From Lederbergia galactosidilytica (GTDB lineage: Bacteria; Bacillota; Bacilli; Bacillales; Bacillaceae_C), in contig NZ_JAGGKH010000016.1 in assembly GCF_017873565.1 (NCBI RefSeq), positions 62,001-126,000 on the forward strand: a DNA stretch of 64,000 nucleotides, read 5' to 3'. Below the pieces are notes generated by a model. The model had not been told where the DNA came from. It saw nothing but the letters and a program-made list of their open reading frames with translations, and made no database searches. Positions within the stretch are counted from its first letter, which is position 1. Every line of letters begins with the position of its first letter. The translations under genes and the position numbers were made by a program. Of the stretch, positions 18,743 to 28,007 are shown piece by piece.

Positions 18743-19282
18743 TTACTTGTTTCTCAAGTATTCATTTTGTAGAATTCCCATATGAATGATGTCATGCCAT
18801 TCACCATTTCTAAATAGACTTTGTCTACTATTTCCTTCCTTCTGGAAACCAATTTTAGTGTACAAACGAATAGCTCTATCATTAAATGAAAATACTTTAA
18901 GGCAAACTCGATGGAGGTTCATTTCGTAAAAAACATAATCCAACAGTAATTTCAACCCCTCTGAACCATAGCCCTTTCCCCAATATTCCTTTTCCCCGAT
19001 ATCAATAATACATTCAGCATTTCTATTTTTATAATCTATGTTGATTAATGAAACAATGCCAATTGGTATTTCCTTTCCTTTTTCAACCATGATATAGCTT
19101 TTGGCTGTAGGCGATCCCAAAATAACATGATCAACAAATTTTTTAGTTGCTTCCATCGGATAAACATCCAAAGATGGGTTGGTTGAATGCATAACTTCCA
19201 AATCATTTCGCCACTTGTTATAAAGTTCTGTATCTTCCTTTGTCATCTTTCTTAATCTAACTCTTGATGATTCAAACAACAT
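18743..19282 (-). CDS. GNAT acetyltransferase (RimJ/RimL-like)
   Basis: The 179-residue protein starts at MLFESSRVRLRKMTKED; GGAG lies 8 bases upstream of this ATG. Landmarks are IGIVSLINIDYKNR, KEYWGKGYGSEGLKLLL (acetyl-CoA loop) and AIRLYTKIGFQKEG, the order of RimJ/RimL-type N-terminal acetyltransferases. The TetR gene ends 5 bases before its start, so the two form an operon. The substrate is unknown. Confidence 0.9.
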   Translation of the reverse strand: MLFESSRVRLRKMTKEDTELYNKWRNDLEVMHSTNPSLDVYPMEATKKFVDHVILGSPTAKSYIMVEKGKEIPIGIVSLINIDYKNRNAECIIDIGEKEYWGKGYGSEGLKLLLDYVFYEMNLHRVCLKVFSFNDRAIRLYTKIGFQKEGNSRQSLFRNGEWHDIIHMGILQNEYLRNK

Positions 19283-19287
19283 AACAA

Positions 19288-19917
19288 TCACTCCTCATTT
19301 GCAGATTTTGGATTAATTAATATTTCTAACGTGAAAAGTAAAACAGATAATTGCTCCTTTACTTTTGTTTGTTCATCACCCAGTTGAAACGTGTCTAACA
19401 TCAAGCCGTCTATAAATGATATAAGATACCGTGCAATAGAACGAGTAGATTGTTGAGGTCTAAATTCTCCTTTACGTTTGCCTTCATTTAATACTTCTTC
19501 TATAGCTTCAATAATTCGATTGTAGCGTTCAGAAATGTAAGGAAAATTATCTTTATCATTTGCGTAATTAGATGACAAAAAGAATTCCGCCCTTGCATAG
19601 AGCAATGTTTGGTCAATTCTCTCAATATATAATCGCTGTTCTTCAACCCAGTTTTTTAATTGTAGCCATATTGAACCTTCATCAGACGACACAAAATATT
19701 GAATGTCTTTTTGGTCATCATATTTTAAGACTTCGAGAAAAACGTCCTCAATATTATCAAAGTAACTATATAATGCACCTCTTGAAATTCCAGCTTTATC
19801 CATAATGTCTTGCATAGATGTGTGAACAAACCCTTTCTTGATAAAAACCTTCTTGGCTATTTCTACTAATTCTTTTTTTCTCTCCTTTTTATATTCTTCG
19901 CTAACTTTAGGTGCCAT
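19288..19917 (-). CDS. TetR/AcrR family regulator
   Basis: The 209-residue repressor begins MAPKVSEEYKKERKKEL with GGAGGTGG at a normal distance. The HTH is MQDIMDKAGISRGALYSYFDN (residues 34-54). The C-terminal domain is helical and ends with a conserved ISFIDGLMLDTFQLG stretch, as in several Bacillus TetR regulators. It precedes the GNAT gene in one transcript. A long inverted repeat just upstream is its likely operator. Confidence 0.92.
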   Translation of the reverse strand: MAPKVSEEYKKERKKELVEIAKKVFIKKGFVHTSMQDIMDKAGISRGALYSYFDNIEDVFLEVLKYDDQKDIQYFVSSDEGSIWLQLKNWVEEQRLYIERIDQTLLYARAEFFLSSNYANDKDNFPYISERYNRIIEAIEEVLNEGKRKGEFRPQQSTRSIARYLISFIDGLMLDTFQLGDEQTKVKEQLSVLLFTLEILINPKSANEE

Positions 19918-19955
19918 AAAGCCACCTCCATAATAATTGATAAGAGACACACAAC

Positions 19956-20013
19956 AAACTATACACTAATGTCATTTTACAGTATAAATTATAACGACAT
20001 TAGTGTATAGTTT
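19956..20013. promoter_or_regulatory. 18-bp inverted repeat, probable TetR operator
   Basis: AAACTATACACTAATGTC (19956-19973) is exactly mirrored by GACATTAGTGTATAGTTT (19996-20013) across 22 bases. It lies about 40 bases upstream of the TetR start. The arms are longer than most TetR sites, so two dimers or DNA bending is possible. Confidence 0.75.
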
Positions 20014-20143
20014 CAAAAGTTGTGAATATTATTTTGTAAATAAGGTGGGGAATTCATTCGTAATCGGCGTGTTAAAATGAGCAAAACAATTGGGTTGTTG
20101 TAATGTAAGTTAGTTGTTTTTTACTTTCAAAAATTCTATTGTG

Positions 20144-20219
20144 CTTCCACACGATAATCCGAAATAGCACTTAAATGGGCATTACTTAAATAAAATGGGT
20201 TTCCACACTAAAATCCGAA
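20144..20219. repeat. short direct repeat in intergenic DNA
   Basis: CTTCCACACGATAATCCGAA (20144-20163) recurs as TTTCCACACTAAAATCCGAA (20200-20219), 17 of 20 matching. No gene is visible in 20014-20364 apart from a hairpin ACCCGCAAA/TTTGCGGGT at about 20272-20299. Confidence 0.4.
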
Positions 20220-20364
20220 TACCCCTTTATTTTAAATGTAATTAGATCCAACACTTTCTCTTTATGTTCAACCCGCAAACTGGATTGCCTTTGCGGGTGC
20301 TAGCAATACTGCTAATGATTCCAATCATTACTAACTTTTAATGTAATTTTAATGCTGGAATTTG

Positions 20365-21234
20365 CTATATAGTTTTGGTTTTTATAACTTTTTTTCGTTT
20401 TTCAATTAGCAACAAAACTGACAACACTACCACACTAAATACCACTATAAACAGAAAAGACAAGTATAGCGTCATAAATCCTCCAAAAGTCTCATCAAAC
20501 TCTAAAAGAGCGACATCTGGGTCATTGATGCCTCCCATGGAAATATATCTAGCCACTTCAAGATAAACAATATGAAAGATTATACTCATCCATAGTGTTC
20601 CAGTAAACTTTCTATACAGCTGTAGAGCAATTCCAAAAGTGAAGAGTAATATAAAATAATCTATAGTTACTAAAAATGGTTCCCCAAAGAATATTGACGC
20701 CATGGCCATCACCATAATCGGCACACAGATGAAAATTAGCGGTTGTAAAATCAAAGGGATGATAAATCGATATTTCTTATGCAACTCTTCAAATATTAGT
20801 CCACGGATAAAAACTTCTTCTGGAAATGCCTCGTACATAAATGCTGTCACTGAATTGATTAAAATAGCAATAATAACATTTGTTGTTAAGTTCAAGCTGA
20901 CATTTTCTATGCCACCAAATAAATAAGCTGTTAAAATTCCTGATACTAGTAAAATAAAAGGCAACGCAATTCCGACTATCAACTTATATGATGAATTCAT
21001 ACCCTTCAAACCAATATTTTTGAACATATCTGGATTTTTTCTTTTAAGTATAATAATGACAACAAGCGTTAACCCAGCAAAAATTACTCCTTGTATAAGC
21101 ATGGCTATTTGTTTACCCATACCTTGGGTTTCTATCAAATATCGTCCGACGACATTACCCGATACAAAGAGAAATAGTGATACGAGGACAAAGTACAAAA
21201 GCAACTGGCTAATCCTGAATTTTGAAGAACTCAT
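20365..21234 (-). CDS. CPBP family intramembrane metalloprotease
   Basis: A 289-residue membrane protein with about eight hydrophobic segments. The first motif is PEEVFIRGLIFEELHKKY (EExxxR); the last is SIIFHIVYLEVARY. The first residues (SSSKFRISQLLLYFVLVSLFL) form a membrane segment. CPBP members act on peptides, prenyl proteins or as immunity proteins; nothing here selects one. It stands alone on the minus strand. It is one of three CPBP genes in the window. Confidence 0.85.
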   Translation of the reverse strand: MSSSKFRISQLLLYFVLVSLFLFVSGNVVGRYLIETQGMGKQIAMLIQGVIFAGLTLVVIIILKRKNPDMFKNIGLKGMNSSYKLIVGIALPFILLVSGILTAYLFGGIENVSLNLTTNVIIAILINSVTAFMYEAFPEEVFIRGLIFEELHKKYRFIIPLILQPLIFICVPIMVMAMASIFFGEPFLVTIDYFILLFTFGIALQLYRKFTGTLWMSIIFHIVYLEVARYISMGGINDPDVALLEFDETFGGFMTLYLSFLFIVVFSVVVLSVLLLIEKRKKVIKTKTI

Positions 21235-21591
21235 TTGAATCCCCCTTTTTATTAATGTGGTAATGTTATAAATTACGTACCAAGTATATTTATAGTTTCA
21301 ATTTTCTTAATATCAACAATAATATTAACCCTACTAACTACATCTAATATTGGAAACGATTCACTAAACTTTATTCAATAAAAGGGGGCCCGATTGCAGG
21401 ATAATATATTACAAGGGGATTATTTTGCATTGCTTTTATAGTACTCAATTGTTCTTATCCCCGTGCTTTAACTTTTCAATGGAAATTTTGAATACTTTGG
21501 CTTGTCCAAATTAGTTTAGGGAAAGATCCGATGACTGAGCAGTAAGAGAAGCCATCGTTCCGTTTTTTTTCAAATTCTATTAATATTCCCC

Positions 21592-21623
21592 TTGACCCTC
21601 CCCTATAATGGAGGGTTTATTAT
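21592..21623 (+). promoter_or_regulatory. MerR-type promoter with operator dyad
   Basis: TTGACC (21592-21597) and TATTAT (21618-21623) are 20 bases apart, longer than the usual 17, with the dyad ACCCTCC-CCTATAAT-GGAGGGT (21595-21616) between them. An over-long spacer with a central dyad is the hallmark of MerR activation. Confidence 0.75.
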
Positions 21624-21658
21624 ATGTATAACAGTTTTAAGAACGGAGGATCGACCAT

Positions 21659-22435
21659 ATGTACAATGTTGGCGACGTATCCGAAATGACTGGGCTTTCC
21701 ATTAAAACACTTCATTATTATGAGAAATTGGGCCTGCTAAAACCAAAAAGAGAGCCAAGAAATGGATATCGTATTTATGAAGACCATGATCTCTTGAAAC
21801 TTCAGGAGATTATGATACTTAAAAAAATGGGGTTTACTTTGACTGAAGTTAAACAATTTTATCAACAACAAGATATTGATAACACTGAAAATAGGAAAGA
21901 ACAAGTATGGAGTACAGCAATAAAGCGGCAAATTGATACTTTATCTAGAGAGGAAGAAAGAATTAATAAGCTGAAATACCTCTTGCAATCAATGTTATAC
22001 GCAATTGAGGCAACCGGTGAAGTAAATCACGACCATTTTGAAACGTTTATTAAAGAATTGACAAGGGTTAACAAGGACGATAAATATCATTATCGAAGCA
22101 AGACGTTCACCGATAAAGAAATATCCCAATTACCTTCAGGTGACCCTAATGACCCTTCTATTATGAAATGGGCCACTCTTCTCAGAGTAATCAGACAAAA
22201 TATCGGTGAACATCCTAACTCTTCCAAATCACAGAAGCTTGCAAAACGAATAATCGACTATGCTAACAAAATGTTCCATGGAGATGAACAGCTTGCAGAT
22301 AAATACTGGGATTCCATTCGTCCAACAACTGACGGAAAAGAAAAATTATACGGAATGGATGTAAAAGTGATGGAGTATATCGACAAAATCGTAACAAGAT
22401 ATCTCCAAGAGAAGGAGGAATCTTCCTATGACTAA
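21659..22435 (+). CDS. MerR family regulator with long effector domain
   Basis: The 258-residue protein has the MerR winged HTH at residues 1-70 (YNVGDVSEMTGLSIKTLHYYEKLGLL then GYRIYEDHDLLKL), a dimerisation helix, and a long C-terminal domain (WATLLRVIRQNIGEHP onward) resembling the TipAS-type antibiotic-binding domain. The start follows CGGAGGATCGACCAT. The stop overlaps the next gene. It probably senses a drug and switches on the small multidrug pump genes behind it. Confidence 0.9.
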   Translation: MYNVGDVSEMTGLSIKTLHYYEKLGLLKPKREPRNGYRIYEDHDLLKLQEIMILKKMGFTLTEVKQFYQQQDIDNTENRKEQVWSTAIKRQIDTLSREEERINKLKYLLQSMLYAIEATGEVNHDHFETFIKELTRVNKDDKYHYRSKTFTDKEISQLPSGDPNDPSIMKWATLLRVIRQNIGEHPNSSKSQKLAKRIIDYANKMFHGDEQLADKYWDSIRPTTDGKEKLYGMDVKVMEYIDKIVTRYLQEKEESSYD

Positions 22436-22795
22436 GGGAAAAAACACAACATATAACAATAAAAATTCCCAAGAAAAAATGATCTCAAAAAAACGGGATG
22501 GATTTATCTAATCATTGCAGGTGCTTTAGAAATTATCTGGGCATCGAGTTTAAAACATGGTGGAATTCCAGTCATTATTGCTTTAATCACCAGCTTTGAC
22601 CTCCTCATCAAAACCGTCAAAGTAGTCCCTATAGGCACTGCCTATGCCGTTTTTGCCGGAATAGGAACAATTGGAACGGTCATAGTAGAAATTGTCATGT
22701 TTGGAGGAGAAATAAGCCTTCTGAAAATAGGGATTATCTAATTGATGCTTGTGTTCATCCTTGGTCTCAAAGTGACAAGCGAGGGGGAGAATTAA
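22428..22795 (+). pseudogene. small multidrug resistance (SMR) subunit 1, frameshifted
   Basis: ATG at 22428 behind AAGGAGG starts a frame broken at a seven-A run (22487-22493); with one A added it continues GWIYLIIAGALEIIWASSLK, the first SMR helix with its essential Glu, then TAYAVFAGIGTIGTV, the SMR GTAYA/VW-type helix. A second break is an in-frame TAA at 22739-22741, after which the last helix LMLVFILGLKVTS continues to TAA at 22793-22795. It pairs with the next gene, like YkkC/YkkD. Confidence 0.75.
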
Positions 22796-22798
22796 AAA

Positions 22799-23114
22799 AT
22801 GGAGTGGATTTTCTTAATTATTGCAAGTCTTATGGAGATCGTCGGCGTAATCGGCATAAAGAGAGTAGCGGAGAAAGATAACCTAAATTAATAATCTCAT
22901 CTTAATTGGTGGATTTATCGTTAGCTTTTCCCTCTTATCAAGTGCCATGGAAACGATTGATCTTTCCGTTGCTTATTCTGTATGGACTGGAATTGGTACA
23001 ATAGGAGCTGCTGCCGTCGGAGTCATCCTTTACAAGGAAAAGATGAACTTATTTCGTGTCTCATGTATTTTCGGAATTATTGCTTGTGTCTTGGCATTGA
23101 GACTTTTGGCATAA
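22799..23114 (+). pseudogene. small multidrug resistance (SMR) subunit 2, frameshifted
   Basis: ATG at 22799 follows GAGGGGGAG. The frame reads EWIFLIIASLMEIVGVIGIK (first helix with Glu), then stops at about 22890. The +1-shifted frame resumes LILIGGFIVSFSLLSSAMET and AYSVWTGIGTIGAA, then ends LALRLLA at TAA 23112-23114. The alignment with YkkD-type partners is continuous across the break, which needs one base fewer in AATTAATAATC. It should have formed a heterodimeric pump with the preceding subunit. Confidence 0.75.
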
Positions 23115-23340
23115 TACGATAACAAGCTACCTAACCAAACATCCATATTGTGCTTAAAACAATGCGGATTTCATACGGTAATAGATGAAAGTAAGAAAGT
23201 TATTTCTTGTGGGTTATAAAGATCTACAACAATCGGACACAGTTCTGGAACAGGGAAACTGCGCATCATATTGAGAATCGGACCATTTGTGGAAGAATGT
23301 TTTATTTTGACAAGAAAGTACTCATTAAGGAGGACCAAAA
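23115..23340. other. intergenic with a short coding trace
   Basis: Between the SMR and GNAT pseudogenes a plus-strand fragment ending CGFHTVIDESKKVISCGL at about 23215 looks like the tail of a lost gene. I cannot name it. Confidence 0.3.
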
Positions 23341-23953
23341 ATGCAATCAGGAGATGGAAAGCTTACTGTTGTAAAAGCGGATAAAGTTGTTGATATAGAT
23401 TTAAGAAAGCAGATGTCTAAAATTTTTGCGGAAGGATTCTCACAGTGGCTTGACTATTTTTCCAAAGACAAAAATAAAATTGCAAGGGCCTTTGCGCACA
23501 TGTTTGTTTTAGATCAATTTTATGTGGCTATAGCAAATGATAAAGTTGCTGGAATGGCTGCATGTACTGATGGTAAGGCGTTATCAATACAACTTAATAA
23601 AAAGAGCTGAGAAAGCATTTCGGATTTTTAAAAGGTACCATTGCAGGAATTATTTTAAAAAAAGATTGGGAAACTCCTTTTGAAAATCTACCTCCCAATT
23701 CGGGTTCGATTGAATTTGTCGGAACAGCTATTGAATTCAGAGGACAAGGGGTAGCATCGCAAATCATACGACATATCCTTGAAAATGATCAGTACAATGA
23801 TTACGTCATTGCAGAAGTTGCCGATACGAATATTCCAGCCATAAAATTATATGAAAAATGGGTTTTGAAGAATATCAAAGAAAGCCTCTTCCAGAAAAGA
23901 GCGCCCAGAAAAGTGGAATCAATCATTACTTGTCATTTAAATCGGGGAAATAG
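23341..23953 (+). pseudogene. GNAT acetyltransferase with two frameshifts
   Basis: ATG at 23341 follows AAGGAGG. Frame 1 gives the first 85 residues (AEGFSQWLDYFSKDKN, VAGMAACTDGKALSI) and ends in a five-A run at 23599-23603. One extra A lets it continue LRKHFGFLKGTIAGIILKK to the acetyl-CoA loop RGQGVASQIIRHIL. A second five-A run at 23854-23858 is again one A short; restoring it gives YEKMGFEEYQRK and a stop at 23951-23953. The repaired protein would be about 204 residues and a normal GNAT. Confidence 0.8.
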
Positions 23954-24152
23954 CAAGGATGGATGGTAATAAAACTTTCTGAGAAAATAAGTCTAAACTT
24001 AAAATAGTAACAGCCTTTCTCATAAAAGGGGATTAATGGATTTTAATTAGAATTAATGTGGTATACCATTATTGGGCGCTATCCTTAAATATTATCTCCA
24101 TTGCAAATCCTGTGATTCACAGTAAGATCAACCTATTGGGTGTGGGTTAATT

Positions 24153-24305
24153 ATGAATCCTAATTGGATTGAAAAGGTCGCAAACGGACTAGAAGCTGAG
24201 GCCGCTACTGAGTTGGACGTATCGAAACTTGACCAACTAAATATTCCGGAAAAACTATGGGATGTCATTCAAGCAATGCCAGGTTGGTTTCCAATTAGTA
24301 AATAA
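24153..24305 (+). CDS. possible 50-residue small protein
   Basis: The frame runs MNPNWIEKVANGLEAEAATE to GWFPISK. It is acidic and helical, without membrane segments. No good ribosome site precedes the ATG, so it could be the end of a lost gene. A rho-independent terminator follows at 24394-24417. I know no homologous family. Confidence 0.35.
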   Translation: MNPNWIEKVANGLEAEAATELDVSKLDQLNIPEKLWDVIQAMPGWFPISK

Positions 24306-24393
24306 AACAGCAGTACTACTGTAATGAGTTCCGTTTCTTATTGCAAAACGTGAATTTACAGCTACAAATTTATAGAATACATTTTATCAATTC

Positions 24394-24417
24394 GCACCGT
24401 ATTTCGGTGCTTTTTTG
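24394..24417 (+). terminator. rho-independent terminator
   Basis: GCACCG (24394-24399) and CGGTGC (24405-24410) form a short stem with a five-base loop followed by TTTTTTG. It would end transcripts from the small upstream frame. Confidence 0.8.
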
Positions 24418-24893
24418 TTTATAAAAAATAGCCCAAGCTCATATAAACTTAGGTTACATACATGAGTAAGGAAAAAACTGGAAAGGACACTGATTCAATA
24501 GTGTAAGGAAACCAACCAGAAGAGCCTAGAACCCTTACTGGAAAGGATTAAAACCGACTCGATTTTGAGTGAAATTGGTATTGATTAAAGATTGGATTTC
24601 CGCTGATCTTGGCATAAAAAACCGAGGTTCTGCCGGAAAATGTACCGAAAAAACCTCGGATTGGGAACATTAATTTTATATAGAGACACGGTAGTTTCGA
24701 ATGGATAATTACATTAATAAAATTCATTCAAAAGTCTGTACTCTTTGAATAAATCACCTATGCTAATGAAAAAACCGATTGAATAACGATTGATTACATC
24801 AAGATCTACCCGCTGCTCTTTCTGCTTCCTTTGCCGTTTGGATACCAACTATTTAACATTGGGTACCAACTATAAAGCAAAGAGTTCATAATT
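24418..24893. other. intergenic with a hairpin at 24622-24659
   Basis: CCGAGGTT and AACCTCGG (24622-24629, 24652-24659) form an inverted repeat; its source is unknown. Otherwise I see no gene in this stretch. Confidence 0.35.
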
Positions 24894-25559
24894 TTATTTA
24901 CTTTCACAACTGTTCATACTTATAGTTTGTAAGTGTTGTATGAATTCGTCTACGTTACTAAACATTTGGTCTGGTTGAACACTAAACTCTAGTGTCTGGT
25001 AATTTGGCAACCATTGAACTCCGATTGTATGGACATTGGCTTGAAAACCCGCCAGAATGTCAGCATCACTATCCCCTACAAAAATAGCTTCAGTGTCTTT
25101 TACGTTAAGATGTTCCAATGCTTTATTTACTCCCTCTGGATGAGGCTTTGGTGTATCTACATCATCACCAGTAATGATTACATCAAATAAGTCACTTATA
25201 TTAAGGCATTCTAAAGAAATAAGCAGACTTCTCCTTGCTTTCCCTGTTACAATTCCTAATTTATAACCTTCGCTTTTTAATTGCAGAAGTAAGTCGTTAA
25301 TTTTCTCATTATCCAAAACGAGTTCTCTGTGCTTTTCACTATATTTTTCATAATATAATTCGATTGCTTGATCATGATTTGAATCTATGAGATTTTCTCT
25401 GATGATTCCAGTCTCTGATGGACCGAACATCGCCTTAATCTCATCTGAAGTAATCTCCATGTTATCAAATTCCTTAAATACAGCTTGAAACGCATAAAAA
25501 CAAATTGGTAAAGTATCAGCAAGAGTACCATCAAAATCAAAAATAATTGCTTTAATCAT
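24894..25559 (-). CDS. HAD family hydrolase (phosphoglycolate phosphatase-like)
   Basis: A 221-residue HAD phosphatase. Motif I is IFDFDGTLADT (nucleophile Asp8 and Asp10), motif II SerThr in GIVTGKARRS, motif III Lys in PKPHPEGVN, and motif IV VGDSDADILAG. A helical cap lies between motif I and II, as in Gph/PgmB-type enzymes. The start MIKAIIF follows GAGGGTG. It dephosphorylates a small metabolite. It lies about 40 bases downstream of the HD-family pseudogene on the same strand. Confidence 0.9.
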   Translation of the reverse strand: MIKAIIFDFDGTLADTLPICFYAFQAVFKEFDNMEITSDEIKAMFGPSETGIIRENLIDSNHDQAIELYYEKYSEKHRELVLDNEKINDLLLQLKSEGYKLGIVTGKARRSLLISLECLNISDLFDVIITGDDVDTPKPHPEGVNKALEHLNVKDTEAIFVGDSDADILAGFQANVHTIGVQWLPNYQTLEFSVQPDQMFSNVDEFIQHLQTISMNSCESK

Positions 25560-25601
25560 TACACACCCTCTATTAAAAATTTATAAAATCACTTTAAATC
25601 T

Positions 25602-26239
25602 TTAATAATCTACTTTAGTATAAAGTGAATCTTCTACTCCGGTAAGTAGCTTGTATATGCTCTTATCGAGTAATTCCTCTAACTCGTTTTTAATTATATA
25701 AAAACCTTTCCAATGAAGAGAAGTGTGTGCATTTGTCCCATGACGTAATCCAACAGATACCAATCTTCTTTCAAGTGTAGTGAAGCCTTGGGAATCAGCA
25801 AGAGCGTCGCATAGAGTGATTACTTTATTGTATATATCGTATGTCTTGTTCTTATCTAGGATTTCAACCAATTTCAATTTCATATGTTCAGGGACAAGGC
25901 TCCAATCAGTAGCTATATCTATATGTTTATTCTTGTTCGGAAATGAATGCGTAACACAAACAGTTGCGTTACCAGAGTAACCTAATTCCTCAAAATAAAT
26001 GTAGCCATCATATGAAAGAATGACAGATTTAGTAAACCCTTTGTACCTACCTATATCGTGCAAAAGGGCAGCATTATACCCTAGATCAACATCAAGTGCA
26101 TATCCATTTTTATTTCATTCCATGATGTTTTCAGTTGCTTTTTAACATTGATCGAATGTTGATACCAGGGTCCCGGATTTTGCGCATATGCCCATTTTAT
26201 AAGCTCTTTTGCATAATCTCTATCCAATATATATTTCAT
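25602..26239 (-). pseudogene. HD-domain phosphohydrolase, frameshifted
   Basis: A start at 26239 behind AAAGGAGGAACC gives KYILDRDYAKELIKWAYAQN, then PGPWYQHS with the first HD histidine. The frame breaks in a five-A run (T run 26139-26143) one base short; restoring it gives VKKATENIME, then an in-frame TGA, then NKNGYALDVDLGYNAALLHD and the intact remainder from HDIGRYKGF. The downstream part contains the HD motif and VITLCDALADSQGF, as in small HD hydrolases. Two lesions, so probably a true pseudogene. Confidence 0.75.
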
Positions 26240-26336
26240 GTAAGGTTCCTCCTTTCTAATGAATACTTAATGTAATTTACACTTATAGTTGATTGATCAA
26301 AATGGATTTTTCATTTGTGAAGTATTATACATTTTT

Positions 26337-26360
26337 TATAAAAAAGTTTGACCATTTTCT
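26337..26360. repeat. 24-bp repeat, copy 1
   Basis: TATAAAAAAGTTTGACCATT plus TTCT recurs at 32101-32124 with a single C/T difference. Both copies are next to genes of doubtful or broken state. Function unknown. Confidence 0.6.
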
Positions 26361-26386
26361 AAAGTGTTGCTTCACAATTGCGCCCA

Positions 26387-26941
26387 TTAGTAGAATAGTG
26401 ACACTAATAAATTATACAAAGAATGAATAATAATTACTGACCAAAGTGAGTTACTTTTCTTATATACAAATCCAAATAGAATTCCCAATACAAAAGCCGT
26501 TAATATGGAACCTAGAATATATGGGAATTCAAACAGACCTTTATAAAACCAAATAGGAAAATGAATCGACACAAAGAGTAGGGCTGTAATTGTATTTGCT
26601 ATCCAAAACTTATAAGAATCCATTAGTTTTCTTAATAAAAAACCTCTAAAGACAATTTCCTCAGTGATTCCAACTAACAGAATTGTATTAAGCCACTCAT
26701 TAAACCCTATTTGAAAACCAACATCATTTTTTAAAACAGTTAGATTGAAAATTAAACAGAATATGAAAACTAAAGACACCCTCCCCACCCATTTGAATCC
26801 CTTTTTAAAGTTGTGACGTAATCCTAAATAGGATAACGGATTACTTTTCTCCATAACTTTAACCAATAATATAACGGGAATGACCCAAATGGCTATTTTG
26901 ATAACGGCTGATGTCATGGCCCTTGGTATGAAATCCATCAT
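26387..26941 (-). CDS. CPBP family intramembrane metalloprotease, possibly missing its true start
   Basis: The 184-residue protein has about six membrane segments with VGITEEIVFRGFLLRKLMDS (EExxxR) near residue 97, then SIHFPIWF and VIIIHSLYNLL (HxxxN type) as second and third CPBP motifs. No ribosome site precedes the ATG at 26941. The frame stays open upstream for another 21 codons (FFALWCAREIWLVQYLD), a hydrophobic segment, up to a stop, so the true N-terminus may have lain there with its start codon lost. Confidence 0.75.
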   Translation of the reverse strand: MMDFIPRAMTSAVIKIAIWVIPVILLVKVMEKSNPLSYLGLRHNFKKGFKWVGRVSLVFIFCLIFNLTVLKNDVGFQIGFNEWLNTILLVGITEEIVFRGFLLRKLMDSYKFWIANTITALLFVSIHFPIWFYKGLFEFPYILGSILTAFVLGILFGFVYKKSNSLWSVIIIHSLYNLLVSLFY

Positions 26942-27248
26942 GTCTAAGTATTGGACTAACCATATTTCTCGCGCACACCAAAGAGCAAAAAAGATAATGA
27001 AATATACCTAAATATAATTTTTATTTGTTTTTAATAAAATTTATGACTTCCCCTTTTTTTGTACAACAATCTGGCCGGTTAATTAAACTAGTAAATCAAG
27101 GTTTTCAAACAACTTTATTGTAATTGTTAAACAACTATAATTGTATTTAAAGAACTATATTATTACTCAACAACAGGTAATGAAGGAATGATTGTTTCTC
27201 CATCTCTACAAATCAACTTCTTTATTTTGTAAATGATAAAACCTAAAT
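26942..27248. other. intergenic
   Basis: No gene recognised. AT-rich; minus-strand remnant of the upstream end of the CPBP frame at 26942-27005 only. Confidence 0.3.
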
Positions 27249-28007
27249 TTAGGCATCTCGTTTACGGTAAAATACAATTGCTACTGTAATAAAGATCAGT
27301 GTCCATAACATTGAGATACCTGTTCCTTGCATTGGTGTAAGGATATTTATTTCATTAGAGGAAGGCGGCATATACATATAATTTCCTGCCGTATCCGGAA
27401 AATAATTTTTAATACTAGGTAGAAAATCTCTCAATAATGGACCAACAATGAAATAATGACCAAGCAGCACCACTAATGCAGGAGTGGTTCGTCTGAGTAG
27501 AGCACCTATAGCTGCACTAAGAAGGGTGGTTAATGTTAGATAGCCTGTTGCACCTACTAAAGTTTTTATGATAGCGTCTATTTCAATCACTAATGCTGTG
27601 TCTCTCAACATAATAAAAGCATATAGTACACCTGATGCAGCAATAATAAACGCCATAGGAATGGTTACAATTGCCAGAGCTAAATGCTTCGTGGATAATT
27701 GAAAACCACGCCAAGGAATCGTAGTTAAAGTAGTTCGAATCTGTCCACCGGTATACTCCGAGCAAGTAACTAAGATACCAAGAATAATGAACCCTGCTTG
27801 AAGATATCCCATAGAAGCAAGTCCTAGATTCAGTATACTTTGCGTTCCGGCTGCCCCTTGTAGACCAGCAGAAGTAAAAGCTGCGGCTAAAACTAAATTA
27901 AAAACGAATGTGCCAATTAGAGTAAGCCATATCAATGGTAAAGTAACTATTTTATCCAGTTCAGCCCTAAGGATTGGTGTTATCATTCCACTAGAAGAGA
28001 CACTCAT
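27249..28007 (-). CDS. ABC-2 type permease subunit 2
   Basis: The 252-residue membrane protein has about six hydrophobic segments; landmarks are ITPILRAELDKIVTLPLIWL at the start and TCSEYTGGQIRTTLTTIPWR, a loop typical of actinobacterial permeases of this class. Its start overlaps the stop of the other permease (ATGA), and it is last in the operon with the ATPase and two-component genes. It probably exports an antimicrobial or stress peptide; substrate unknown. Confidence 0.85.
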   Translation of the reverse strand: MSVSSSGMITPILRAELDKIVTLPLIWLTLIGTFVFNLVLAAAFTSAGLQGAAGTQSILNLGLASMGYLQAGFIILGILVTCSEYTGGQIRTTLTTIPWRGFQLSTKHLALAIVTIPMAFIIAASGVLYAFIMLRDTALVIEIDAIIKTLVGATGYLTLTTLLSAAIGALLRRTTPALVVLLGHYFIVGPLLRDFLPSIKNYFPDTAGNYMYMPPSSNEINILTPMQGTGISMLWTLIFITVAIVFYRKRDA

